Shown: one piece after another, positions 43,361-51,387 of the stretch
Layout of the letters: every line of letters begins with the position of its first letter
Position numbering within the stretch: the first letter of the stretch is position 1
Source: an uncultured Bacilli bacterium
Lineage (GTDB): Bacteria > Bacillota_I > Bacilli_A > RF39 > UBA660
Direction: 5' to 3'
DNA: 64,000 nucleotides
NCBI GenBank assembly: GCA_934141145.1
Contig: CAKPCA010000002.1
Coordinates: forward strand, 35,128 to 99,127
Program-made: the position numbers and the translations under genes
The notes under the pieces: model-generated
What the model was told of the DNA's origin: nothing
Databases searched by the model: none
What the model saw: only the letters and a program-made list of their open reading frames with translations

Positions 43361-44332
43361 ATGATAAATGAAAAAATAAAAAGTTTACAAGAAAGAAGAA
43401 AAGAATTAGATAATGAACTTTCTTTATATGATTTAGATACAACAGACGAAGAAGAAAAAAAAGAAATTGAATCTTTAGAGTCTCAAATTGCTGAAATAGA
43501 TGCAGAAATAGAGGATAATAAAAAATACTTTGCTTCATTAGACGTTAATGAATTAAAAGCAAATATGAAAAATGCAAAAACAGAAGAAGAATATATAGAA
43601 GCGTATAAAGAATATAATGAATACAAAGCATATACAGGTAAAAAATCAAAAATAAGAACACTTGTACCTATATTTGGTGTAGCAGCATTATTAGTAGGTA
43701 GTAGTCTTGTAGGTTATAATATTACAAAAAAAACAGAAACAAATTCTAATCAAACAACAGAAACAAATATAAATAATAATGATAATAATAGTACACAAAA
43801 TCAAATAAAAGATACTACATCAGTATCAAGTGAACAAATAGATGAAATGTTAGGTGAAGAAAATAGTACAAAAACAAGTTCTACAACAAGGGCAACTTCA
43901 ACAAATACAACAGTAACAACAACTTCAACAAATCCAGTTGTAACAACAAGTGTTCCAACACAAGAACCAACAACAACTACAAGAATAATAATAAATACTA
44001 CAGAAACACCAAAGAAACCAGCAACAACAGAAAGAACAGAAATTATTCCAGAAGTAACAACTACAGAAGTTCCAACTACTGCTACAACTACTACAGAAGC
44101 AACAACAGAAAGTACTACAGAAACAGTAATATATGATACAACTGAAGAACCAACAACAGCAGATCCATATGATCCAAATATGCCTATTGAAGAGGACGAA
44201 GATGATGTTGAATACTTTGAATCAAGTGCCAAAAAAGGACTTCTTGTAAGTTTAAAACAAGAACTATTAAAAATAAAATCATCAAGAAAAGCAATTGCTG
44301 CACAACAAGTGTATACAAAAATATTAAAATAA
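43361..44332 (+). CDS. unrecognised membrane protein with coiled coil and Thr-rich outer stalk
   Basis: A 323-residue protein. Residues 1-95 are charged and coiled-coil-like (cytoplasmic), a membrane helix spans about 103-120 (VPIFGVAALLVGSSLVGYNI), residues 130-270 are a stalk of Thr, Ser, Pro and Glu (for example PTTATTTTEATTESTTETV), and the last 45 residues form a basic helix. The stalk looks like a wall-spanning, possibly glycosylated, linker. No LPxTG motif. Ribosome site AAGGGGGA is very strong. It is first of two genes transcribed from a near-consensus promoter. Not recognised as any family. Confidence 0.75.
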   Translation: MINEKIKSLQERRKELDNELSLYDLDTTDEEEKKEIESLESQIAEIDAEIEDNKKYFASLDVNELKANMKNAKTEEEYIEAYKEYNEYKAYTGKKSKIRTLVPIFGVAALLVGSSLVGYNITKKTETNSNQTTETNINNNDNNSTQNQIKDTTSVSSEQIDEMLGEENSTKTSSTTRATSTNTTVTTTSTNPVVTTSVPTQEPTTTTRIIINTTETPKKPATTERTEIIPEVTTTEVPTTATTTTEATTESTTETVIYDTTEEPTTADPYDPNMPIEEDEDDVEYFESSAKKGLLVSLKQELLKIKSSRKAIAAQQVYTKILK

Positions 44333-44347
44333 AAGGGGGATTATAAT

Positions 44348-45466
44348 ATGGAAAAGAGAAACTTTAAACCAGTATTAATAACTGCAGGATTACTTGCAGG
44401 TGTAGGATTAAGTGCACTCACAGGTAGTTTAGTCGCAATGAATCAAAATAAAAAATCAGAAAAAGAAAATAAAATAACAGAAGAACAAATATCAACTACG
44501 GAAGAAAATTCAAATGCATTAACTATTAATGGTATAAGTGCAAAAGAAGTTGCAACTAATTCATATAATAGCTATCCAGACTTCTATAATAGTATTACAA
44601 GTTCAGATAACGTAATAGAAGAAATAGAAACTATGATTAATGTTATAAATGGTAATGTAGAAGGTTTAACTATGGATCAAATAGATAGATCATTTGCACT
44701 AGCAGAACAAATTATGTATTCAGATAATTTAGCACAAGCAATAGACAATGCAAATGCTAAAAAGAATGAAGATATTCCAAATCCAACAAATGAAGTAACA
44801 GTATTAACAAGTCCAAAAATAAGTGACTTTGTAAATAGTGATACTAATATTGTTTCAAATATTCAAAAGTATGAAGCATTAAGAGAACAAGTATCAAATG
44901 AATTATCAAGTACTGGTACTTATAGTGAATCTACTGCAGAAGAAATAAGAAAAGCTGTAATTGATATGGAAGTATCTGAATATAATAAAGGTGATAGTAC
45001 TATGGATAATGAAGTATCTAATATAGGATTACAATATGCAAATTCATTAGCAAATCTTTATTTATGTACTTTATGCACAAAAGTATCACCAGATATGAAT
45101 TATTTAAATACTGGAATAAAATATAGTGATGGAACAGACTATATAATTCAAATATCAAGTACTCCAGAAGAACAAGAAGAAAATTTACAAGTAAATTTAT
45201 ATGGTGAAAGTGCTTCAGATACAGCAAAAGATGCATATGCAAGAAATATGGCTAAATTAGTCACAACTAAATATTTAAATACAAAATGTAGTTTAGAAAT
45301 TCAACTACAACAAAAAGCTGGACACTTATTAAGTGAACAAAAAACTAACTTAAATAATAAAAAATTAGCATTATTACAAGAATTAGAAAGAAGAAATTTA
45401 GAAAAAGCAATTGAAAATGAACTTGCATCTAATGATATTTTAAAAAGCTTAAGTTTAACATTTTAA
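44348..45466 (+). CDS. unrecognised exported helical protein, partner of the Thr-rich protein
   Basis: A 372-residue protein with a short basic N-terminus and one membrane helix (LITAGLLAGVGLSALTGSLV, residues about 10-29), leaving some 340 residues outside. The outer part is predicted largely helical, contains two close cysteines (LYLCTLCTKV, around residues 238-241) and ends in a basic amphipathic helix. No enzyme motif recognised. It starts 15 bases after the previous gene with another strong AAAGGGGGA site and is followed by a perfect terminator, so the two proteins form a dedicated pair. Confidence 0.75.
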   Translation: MEKRNFKPVLITAGLLAGVGLSALTGSLVAMNQNKKSEKENKITEEQISTTEENSNALTINGISAKEVATNSYNSYPDFYNSITSSDNVIEEIETMINVINGNVEGLTMDQIDRSFALAEQIMYSDNLAQAIDNANAKKNEDIPNPTNEVTVLTSPKISDFVNSDTNIVSNIQKYEALREQVSNELSSTGTYSESTAEEIRKAVIDMEVSEYNKGDSTMDNEVSNIGLQYANSLANLYLCTLCTKVSPDMNYLNTGIKYSDGTDYIIQISSTPEEQEENLQVNLYGESASDTAKDAYARNMAKLVTTKYLNTKCSLEIQLQQKAGHLLSEQKTNLNNKKLALLQELERRNLEKAIENELASNDILKSLSLTF

Positions 45467-45468
45467 TT

Positions 45469-45499
45469 AAATACTCTTATATAAGAGTATTTTTTTTTT
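45469..45499 (+). terminator. Rho-independent terminator after the two-gene membrane operon
   Basis: Palindromic stem AAATACTCTTAT/ATAAGAGTATTT (45469-45480 with 45481-45492) followed by a run of nine T. Confidence 0.88.
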
Positions 45500-45575
45500 A
45501 ATATATGTGATAGAATTATAATTGAAATAAAGTTTATAAGCATATGTTAATAATAGATAGTTTTAGGAGGCTTAT

Positions 45576-46832
45576 ATGAAAATATTAGAAATAGAAGGTA
45601 ATCAAAAATTAGAAGGAACCGTAAAAATAAGTGGTGCAAAAAATAGTGCAGTTGCATTAATACCAGCCGCAATTCTTTGTGATGAAAATGTAAAAATAAC
45701 AAATATACCAAAAATTTCAGATATAGATGCATTAGAAGAAATATTAAAATATTTAAATGCAAAAGTAGAAAGAACAAATGATGGAGAAATATATATTGGT
45801 TCATGCAATATAGAAAATAAACCAATACCAGAAGATGCATCAAAAAGATTAAGAGCATCATATTACTTTATGGGTGCACTTTTAGGAAGACATAAAAAGA
45901 TAGAAATGTATTTCCCAGGAGGTTGTACTATAGGTGCAAGACCAATTGATTTACACTTAAAAGGATTTGAAGCATTAGGTGCAAAAGTAGTTCAAGAAGA
46001 CAATAAATATACAATAACTGCAGATGAATTAATAGGAAATAACATTTATCTTGATGTTGCAAGTGTAGGAGCAACTGTAAATATAATTTTAGCCGCAGTA
46101 AAAGCAAAAGGAACAACAATAATAGAAAATGCTGCAAGAGAACCAGAAATAGTAGATCTTGCTACATTCTTAAATGGAATGGGTGCAAAAATATCTGGTG
46201 CTGGAACAAGCAGAATTGTTATAAAAGGGGTAGAATATTTAAAATCTTGTACTCATGAAGTAATACCTGATAGAATAGAAGCAGGTACATATATTATGAT
46301 AGGTGCAGCAGCATGTGATAAATTAATTGTAGAAAATGTAATACCAGAGCATATTGACTCATTACTTAGAAAATTAACAGAAATGGGTGTCGATTTAAAG
46401 GTAGACATAGATAAAATAACAGTAACAAATAAAAACAAATTAAAAAGTACTAATGTAATAACTCTAGGTTATCCAGGTTTTCCAACTGATTTGCAACAAA
46501 TAATCGCAAGTCTTATGACTCAAGCAGAAGGAGAATCAAAAATAGAAGAAACACTTTATGAAAATAGATTTTTAAATTTATATCAAATAAGTAAAATGGG
46601 TGCAAAAGTAAAACTAGAAGGCAATAGAGCATATATTAGAGGAAAAACAAAATTATATGGAACAGAAGTTTCAGCAAGTGATTTAAGAGCAGGAGCAAGT
46701 CTTGTACTAGCCGCACTTATTGCAGAAGGAAAAACAATTATAAATAGTGCAGATTATATTTTAAGAGGATATGAAGATATTGCAGAAAAATTAACAAATT
46801 TAGGTGCTAAAATTAAACTTATTCAAATATAA
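45576..46832 (+). CDS. murA: UDP-N-acetylglucosamine 1-carboxyvinyltransferase
   Basis: A 418-residue enolpyruvyl transferase catalysing the first committed step of peptidoglycan synthesis. Seen: KISGAKNSAVALIPAAIL with the catalytic-site Lys-Asn, the fosfomycin-target Cys in GGCTIGARPIDLHL, RIEAGTYIMIGAAA, and DLRAGASLVLAAL near the end. Complete. A TATAAT at 45517-45522 and GGAGG precede it. Upstream of spoIID as in Bacillus (murAA-spoIID-spoIIQ), but with four genes inserted between. Confidence 0.96.
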   Translation: MKILEIEGNQKLEGTVKISGAKNSAVALIPAAILCDENVKITNIPKISDIDALEEILKYLNAKVERTNDGEIYIGSCNIENKPIPEDASKRLRASYYFMGALLGRHKKIEMYFPGGCTIGARPIDLHLKGFEALGAKVVQEDNKYTITADELIGNNIYLDVASVGATVNIILAAVKAKGTTIIENAAREPEIVDLATFLNGMGAKISGAGTSRIVIKGVEYLKSCTHEVIPDRIEAGTYIMIGAAACDKLIVENVIPEHIDSLLRKLTEMGVDLKVDIDKITVTNKNKLKSTNVITLGYPGFPTDLQQIIASLMTQAEGESKIEETLYENRFLNLYQISKMGAKVKLEGNRAYIRGKTKLYGTEVSASDLRAGASLVLAALIAEGKTIINSADYILRGYEDIAEKLTNLGAKIKLIQI

Positions 46833-46860
46833 TTTAGTATAAATTATAGAGGGTGTGTTT

Positions 46861-47580
46861 ATGAAAATGAAAATAGTTATAGTTTTAGCATTTTTTTCCT
46901 TTTTAGTATTTATTTCTTATTTACAAACAAATAAAAAGGAGATAAATTATACAATTTTAGGTAATAAAGAACTATTTTCAAATAATCTAAAATCAGTTAA
47001 TTTTACAGATCTTGTTTATAAAGATTTAGATGATAAAAATTTAATAGGATTTTATTCTAAAGACTTTATAAGAAAAGATATAAGAACAATTGATGTAATA
47101 AACGATATAGATAATAATATTTCAATAGATAATATAACTATTCAAAATATATTAAAGAGGACAAATATATTAGTTTTATCTATTGGAAATAACGAAATAA
47201 GTTATAAACTTTCAAAGATAGATAAAGATATAAATAACGATTCTGAAATATATAAATATTTAGATGAAGTAGTAAATGATGTATCAGTATTAATTGATAA
47301 AATTAAAAAATTAAACGAATGTCAAATAATAGTATTAGGTTATTATAATGACACAGGAAATATAGAAAATGATAAGTATTATTCCTATATAAATCAAAAA
47401 ATGCTTAAAAGATTTAATAGTAAGAATATAGATTATATAAATTTATTTGAAATATTAAATAAAAATTCAGATTATTTAACAAAAACAAATCCTACATATA
47501 TAACAAATGAAGGAAATATGGCAATATATAGTAAAATTATAAGTAAAATCGATGATTTACACTTGCATAATATAAATTAA
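46861..47580 (+). CDS. SGNH/GDSL-like exported protein
   Basis: A 239-residue protein with an N-terminal hydrophobic signal or anchor (IVIVLAFFSFLVFISYL). It may belong to the SGNH hydrolase group: VLSIGNNEIS resembles block III (GxND) and KTNPTYITNEGNMAIYSKI resembles the C-terminal DxxHPN block, but the catalytic Ser block and the Asp-His pair are not clear, so activity is doubtful. The ATG chosen is 7 bases after AGAGGG; an earlier GTG would sit on the ribosome site. Placed between murA and rpmE; envelope role is inference. Confidence 0.55.
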   Translation: MKMKIVIVLAFFSFLVFISYLQTNKKEINYTILGNKELFSNNLKSVNFTDLVYKDLDDKNLIGFYSKDFIRKDIRTIDVINDIDNNISIDNITIQNILKRTNILVLSIGNNEISYKLSKIDKDINNDSEIYKYLDEVVNDVSVLIDKIKKLNECQIIVLGYYNDTGNIENDKYYSYINQKMLKRFNSKNIDYINLFEILNKNSDYLTKTNPTYITNEGNMAIYSKIISKIDDLHLHNIN

Positions 47581-47649
47581 ATTGATATAATAGTAACGAT
47601 TTTGATAATTCTATAATCAATATAGATTATGGCGGAAGGAGAAAGAATA

Positions 47650-47865
47650 ATGGCAAAAGAAGGAAATATAGTTTATAAAGACGCAAAAGTTATTTGTGCT
47701 TGTGGAGAAACATTTACAACTAAATCTACAAAAGATGAAATCCACGTAGAAGTTTGTTCAAAATGTCATCCATTTTATACAGGAAAACAAAGTAGAGCTT
47801 CAAAAGCAGGAAATGTAGAAAAATTCAATGCTAAATATGGATTTAATAAAACAGAAGAAAAATAA
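47650..47865 (+). CDS. rpmE: 50S ribosomal protein L31, zinc-binding form
   Basis: A 71-residue L31. The zinc-ribbon cysteines are present (CACGETF and CSKCHPFYTGKQ), so this is the C+ zinc-containing type rather than the zinc-independent paralogue. It ends with a lysine/glutamate tail. The start chosen follows AAGGAG at 47636-47641; an in-frame ATG seven codons earlier overlaps that site. Confidence 0.95.
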   Translation: MAKEGNIVYKDAKVICACGETFTTKSTKDEIHVEVCSKCHPFYTGKQSRASKAGNVEKFNAKYGFNKTEEK

Positions 47866-47889
47866 TTAGGACGTATGTTCTAATTTTTT
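47864..47889 (+). terminator. Rho-independent terminator after rpmE
   Basis: A 9-bp stem (47864-47872 with 47877-47885, one G-T pair), loop GTAT, followed by a T run. Confidence 0.75.
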
Positions 47890-47895
47890 ATTTTA

Positions 47896-47904
47896 TGTTA
47901 TAAT
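47896..47904 (+). promoter_or_regulatory. extended -10 promoter upstream of rpiB
   Basis: TG-T-TATAAT, 22 bases before rpiB, without a clear -35. One of four identical ATGTTATAAT elements. Confidence 0.6.
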
Positions 47905-47926
47905 TTTAGAAAGTAGAGGGATAAAT

Positions 47927-48364
47927 ATGAAAATAGGAATAGTATCAGATCATAGAGGATATGATGTAAAAAATAAAATAATAAAAGAACTAAAAAATAT
48001 AGAATTTGTGGATTATGGGACAAATTCAAGAGAAAGTGTAGATTATCCAGATTATGCATTTGAATTATGCAAAAATGTTGTTAATAAAAATGTAGATCTT
48101 GGAATTGCAATATGCGGTTCAGGAATAGGAATGAGTATTGCATGTAATAAAGTAAAAGGAATAAGATGTGCACGAGTAACTACTATAAAAGATGTAAAAA
48201 TAACAAAAATAGATAATAATTCAAATGTAATAGCATTTAGTAGTGATATAAATTTTGATAAAATAAAAAGAATGATAGAAGAATTTATAAATACACCATT
48301 TTCATTTGATGAAAGACATATGAGAAGAATAAATAAAATAAGTGAATACGAAAAGAGAAATTAG
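47927..48364 (+). CDS. rpiB: ribose-5-phosphate isomerase B
   Basis: A 145-residue RpiB/LacAB-family sugar-phosphate isomerase interconverting ribose-5-phosphate and ribulose-5-phosphate. Seen: SDHRGYDVKNKI with phosphate-binding Asp-His, the DYPDYAFE segment and catalytic Cys in CGSGIGMSIACNKVKGIRCA (quoted as its 20-residue core). It carries its own extended -10 promoter after the rpmE terminator. Distinguishing RpiB from the LacA/LacB galactose-6-phosphate isomerase by eye is not certain, but the single-gene context favours RpiB. Confidence 0.88.
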   Translation: MKIGIVSDHRGYDVKNKIIKELKNIEFVDYGTNSRESVDYPDYAFELCKNVVNKNVDLGIAICGSGIGMSIACNKVKGIRCARVTTIKDVKITKIDNNSNVIAFSSDINFDKIKRMIEEFINTPFSFDERHMRRINKISEYEKRN

Positions 48365-48387
48365 CATATAATTTATTGGTGATAATT

Positions 48388-49314
48388 GTGAAAAAAATAT
48401 TAGCATTTATAGTACTAGTAATAACAATACCAACTTTTGTAATTCACTTCTTTTTTAATTACTCATATGAAAAGATAAAAACAGGATTTAATACAAATAA
48501 AGAAAAACAAGTAGTAAGAGTTAAAAGAAGTAATGGAACAGTAGAAAACTTAGATTTAGAAGAATATTTAATTGGTGTAGTATCCGCAGAAGTTCCAGTA
48601 ACATTTGAAAAAGAAGCAATAAAAGCTCAAACAGTCGCCGCAAGAACATATGCAATGAAACAAATACAAAATAGTACAAATAGAGATTATGATGTAACAG
48701 ATGATACATTATCACAAGTATATCAAGATGATAATAAATTAAAAGAAAAATGGCAAAATAAATATGATGAATATATAAATAAAATAAAAGAATGTGTAAA
48801 TGAAACTGAAGGAGAATATATAACATACAATAACGAAGTAATTTATGCATTCTTTTTTTCAACAAGCAATGGAAAAACAGAAGATAATAAAGATGTATTT
48901 GGACAAGATTTACCATATTTAAAAGTAGTAGATAGTAGTTTTGATGCAAACGAAACAAGGTCATTTCAAAGTCAAAAAGAATTTACAAAACAAGAATTTT
49001 ATCAAAAATTAGAAATCCCATATAGTGATAAATTAAATATATCAAATGTGGAAAAAACATCATCAGGAAGAGTAAAAAATATTACATTAAATAATGTAAC
49101 ATTTAAAGGAAGAACCTTTCAGTCAAAACTATCACTTAGATCTAATGATTTTGAAATAAGTGAAACAAATGAAAAAATAATAGTAACAACAAAAGGTTAT
49201 GGACATGGTGTAGGAATGAGCCAATATGGTGCTAATGCACTTGCAAAACAAAATAAAAATTATAAAGAAATATTAAAATATTATTATCAAGGTACTCAAA
49301 TAGAAAAATTATAA
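48388..49314 (+). CDS. spoIID: stage II sporulation protein D (lytic transglycosylase)
   Basis: A 308-residue peptidoglycan hydrolase of the DMP engulfment machine. N-terminal signal anchor (residues about 3-22), the catalytic Glu in VVSAEVPVTFEKEAIKAQTV (AExP motif), YAFFFSTSNGKTE, and the C-terminal GYGHGVGMSQYGA motif. It cuts glycan strands as the mother-cell membrane moves around the forespore. It starts with GTG, 4 bases after GGTGAT. B. subtilis SpoIID is slightly longer (343). Confidence 0.94.
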   Translation: MKKILAFIVLVITIPTFVIHFFFNYSYEKIKTGFNTNKEKQVVRVKRSNGTVENLDLEEYLIGVVSAEVPVTFEKEAIKAQTVAARTYAMKQIQNSTNRDYDVTDDTLSQVYQDDNKLKEKWQNKYDEYINKIKECVNETEGEYITYNNEVIYAFFFSTSNGKTEDNKDVFGQDLPYLKVVDSSFDANETRSFQSQKEFTKQEFYQKLEIPYSDKLNISNVEKTSSGRVKNITLNNVTFKGRTFQSKLSLRSNDFEISETNEKIIVTTKGYGHGVGMSQYGANALAKQNKNYKEILKYYYQGTQIEKL

Positions 49315-49367
49315 ATAAAATGTATAAAATTTCAAAAATCTACCAAAATTAAAATGAGGTGGAAAAT

Positions 49368-50000
49368 ATGAAAAGAAAAAAATTAAAACCATTTGTAGTA
49401 CCAGTGATTTATGGAATGGCCTGCGCGTCATTAATAATATCTATAATATTTGTAGATAGTAAACAAACAAAAACAGTAATGAATGAATATGATGATTACG
49501 TATATGTTAATGGAAGTATTCTAAAAAAGACTACACCAGTTACAAAAGATGAAACTACTATAGTAAAACCATACACATCAGATAAGGTAGAAGTATCAAA
49601 AAAGTTCTATGATATGAATGCAAGCGATGAAGAAAAACAAAATGCAATAATATATTATAATGATACTTACATTCAAAATACAGGAGTATTATATAAAGCA
49701 AGCGAATCATTTGATGTAATATCCATATTAGATGGAACAGTAGTAAGCGTAAAAAAAGATGAAGTATTAGGTAATGTAGTAGAAGTAAAACACTCAAATA
49801 ACATGATAAGTACATATCAAGGTTTATCCACAGTAAATGTCAAAAAAGACCAACTACTAAAACAAGGTGATGTAATAGGAAAAAGTGGTAACTTAAATAT
49901 ATCCGAACAAATAGAAAATGGTTTATTATTTGAATTAATATATGATGGAAAAATAGTAAATCCAGAAAATTACTTTGATAAAAAAATAAATGAATTATAA
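49368..50000 (+). CDS. spoIIQ: SpoIIQ-like LytM-domain protein, apparently without catalytic residues
   Basis: A 210-residue protein with one N-terminal membrane helix (PFVVPVIYGMACASLIISII) and a C-terminal LytM/M23 fold: FDVISILDGTVVSVKKDEVLG, VVEVKHSNNMISTYQGLSTV and GDVIGKSGNL. SpoIIQ binds SpoIIIAH across the forespore envelope to build the feeding channel and ratchet engulfment. The metal ligands of active M23 enzymes are absent: the first His/Asp block, the YxHL His (here YQGL) and the HxH motif (here GLLFEL). So it is probably structural. The spoIID-spoIIQ-spoIIID order supports the name. Confidence 0.85.
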   Translation: MKRKKLKPFVVPVIYGMACASLIISIIFVDSKQTKTVMNEYDDYVYVNGSILKKTTPVTKDETTIVKPYTSDKVEVSKKFYDMNASDEEKQNAIIYYNDTYIQNTGVLYKASESFDVISILDGTVVSVKKDEVLGNVVEVKHSNNMISTYQGLSTVNVKKDQLLKQGDVIGKSGNLNISEQIENGLLFELIYDGKIVNPENYFDKKINEL

Positions 50001-50051
50001 TAATCATAAAAAATAAAGATATTTATATATTTTATTATAGGGGTGTTTATC

Positions 50052-50309
50052 TTGAATAATAAAATATATAAAAGAATAATAGAAGAGGCAAATTATATAA
50101 TAAGTACTAATAAGACAATAAGAGATGTTGCAAAATATATGAAAGTAAGTAAAAGTACTGTTCATAAAGATTTACATGAAAGATTATTAGAAATAGATGA
50201 AAAACTTTATGAAAAAGTAGATATTATTTTACAAAAACATTTACAAATAAGACATATAAATGGAGGAAATGCAACTAAATTAAAATATGAAAAACTAAGA
50301 GGTGACTAA
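50052..50309 (+). CDS. spoIIID: sporulation transcription factor SpoIIID
   Basis: An 85-residue helix-turn-helix protein: RIIEEANYIISTNKTIRDVA, KYMKVSKSTVHKDLHERL, then a basic C-terminal helix ending LKYEKLRGD, all characteristic of SpoIIID. It activates and represses mother-cell genes under sigma-E. Start taken as TTG 6 bases after AGGGGTG; a GTG three codons earlier overlaps the ribosome site. It overlaps the Shine-Dalgarno of mbl, matching the Bacillus spoIIID-mbl pair. Confidence 0.95.
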   Translation: MNNKIYKRIIEEANYIISTNKTIRDVAKYMKVSKSTVHKDLHERLLEIDEKLYEKVDIILQKHLQIRHINGGNATKLKYEKLRGD

Positions 50310-50310
50310 A

Positions 50311-51300
50311 ATGTTTAGCAAGGATATAGGAATAGACCTAGGAACAGCTAATGTATTAATATATGTAAAAGGACAAGGTATAGTATTAAATGAACCTAGT
50401 GTAGTTGCAGTAAGTGCAGAAACAAAAGAAGTACTAGCAGTAGGAGAAACTGCACATCAAATGCTAGGAAGAACACCAGGAAAAGTTCTCGCAGTAAGAC
50501 CACTAAAAGATGGAGTTATAGCAGATTTTGAATTAACAGAAGCAATGCTAAATATGTTCCTTAAAAAAATAAAAGCAAAAGGAACATTTGCAAAACCTAG
50601 AATATTAATATGTTGTCCATCAAATATTACTCAAGTTGAAAGAAATGCAATAAAAGAAGCAGCAGAAGTACAAGGAGCAAAAAAAGTCTTCGTAGAAGAA
50701 GAACCAAAAGTAGCTGCAGTAGGAGCAGGACTTGATATATCTGCACCTGTCGCAAGTATGGTAATAGATATAGGTGGTGGAACAACAGATATAGCAATAC
50801 TTTCATTAGGAGATATAGTAACAAGTAAATCAATTAGAGTAGCAGGAGATTTATTTGATCAAGAAATAATTAAATATGTAAAAAATAAATATAAATTATT
50901 AATTGGAGAAAGAACTGCAGAAGAAATAAAAATTGAAATAGGAACAGTATTTCCTGGATTAAAAAAAGAAAAGAAAGTAATAAGAGGTAGAGACTTAATT
51001 ACAGGATTACCTAATAGTGTAACTATAGAATCAAAAGAAGTAGAAGAAGCACTAAAAGATTCTGTATATAAAATAATAAATGCTGCAAAAAGTGTACTAG
51101 AAGATACTATGCCAGAATTATCCGCAGATATAGTAAATAAAGGTATAGTAGTAACAGGTGGAGGAGCACTTATAAATGGAATTGATAAACTTTTAGCACA
51201 AGAGTTAAAAGTTCCAATAAAAATAGCAGATTCCCCATTAACATGTGTAGTAGAAGGAACATCAGTAATGCTAGATAACATAAAACTGTTAGAAAAATAA
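50311..51300 (+). CDS. mbl: MreB-like cytoskeletal protein (Mbl)
   Basis: A 329-residue bacterial actin organising side-wall synthesis. Seen: DIGIDLGTANVLIYVKGQGI (phosphate 1), VFVEEEPKVAAVGAGL, DIGGGTTDIA (phosphate 2) and VVTGGGALINGID (adenosine). Complete. Named mbl because it directly follows spoIIID as in Bacillus; sequence alone does not separate Mbl from MreB. The ATG chosen follows AGGTGAC and overlaps nothing; spoIIID ends one base earlier. Confidence 0.9.
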   Translation: MFSKDIGIDLGTANVLIYVKGQGIVLNEPSVVAVSAETKEVLAVGETAHQMLGRTPGKVLAVRPLKDGVIADFELTEAMLNMFLKKIKAKGTFAKPRILICCPSNITQVERNAIKEAAEVQGAKKVFVEEEPKVAAVGAGLDISAPVASMVIDIGGGTTDIAILSLGDIVTSKSIRVAGDLFDQEIIKYVKNKYKLLIGERTAEEIKIEIGTVFPGLKKEKKVIRGRDLITGLPNSVTIESKEVEEALKDSVYKIINAAKSVLEDTMPELSADIVNKGIVVTGGGALINGIDKLLAQELKVPIKIADSPLTCVVEGTSVMLDNIKLLEK

Positions 51301-51361
51301 TACATTACTAGATGTTTTTTAATTTTATTAAAAAAAACTATTTAAGTAATTATAAATAGTA

Positions 51362-51370
51362 TGTTATAAT
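51362..51370 (+). promoter_or_regulatory. extended -10 promoter upstream of tagO
   Basis: TG-T-TATAAT, 17 bases before the tagO start codon; no clear -35. Confidence 0.55.
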
Positions 51371-51387
51371 TTTATTAGGTGAAGAGT

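Noticed and set aside
43801..44232. 143-codon minus-strand frame rich in Val/Ser
   Set aside because: It is the mirror image of the Thr-rich ACA/ACT codons of the real plus-strand gene.
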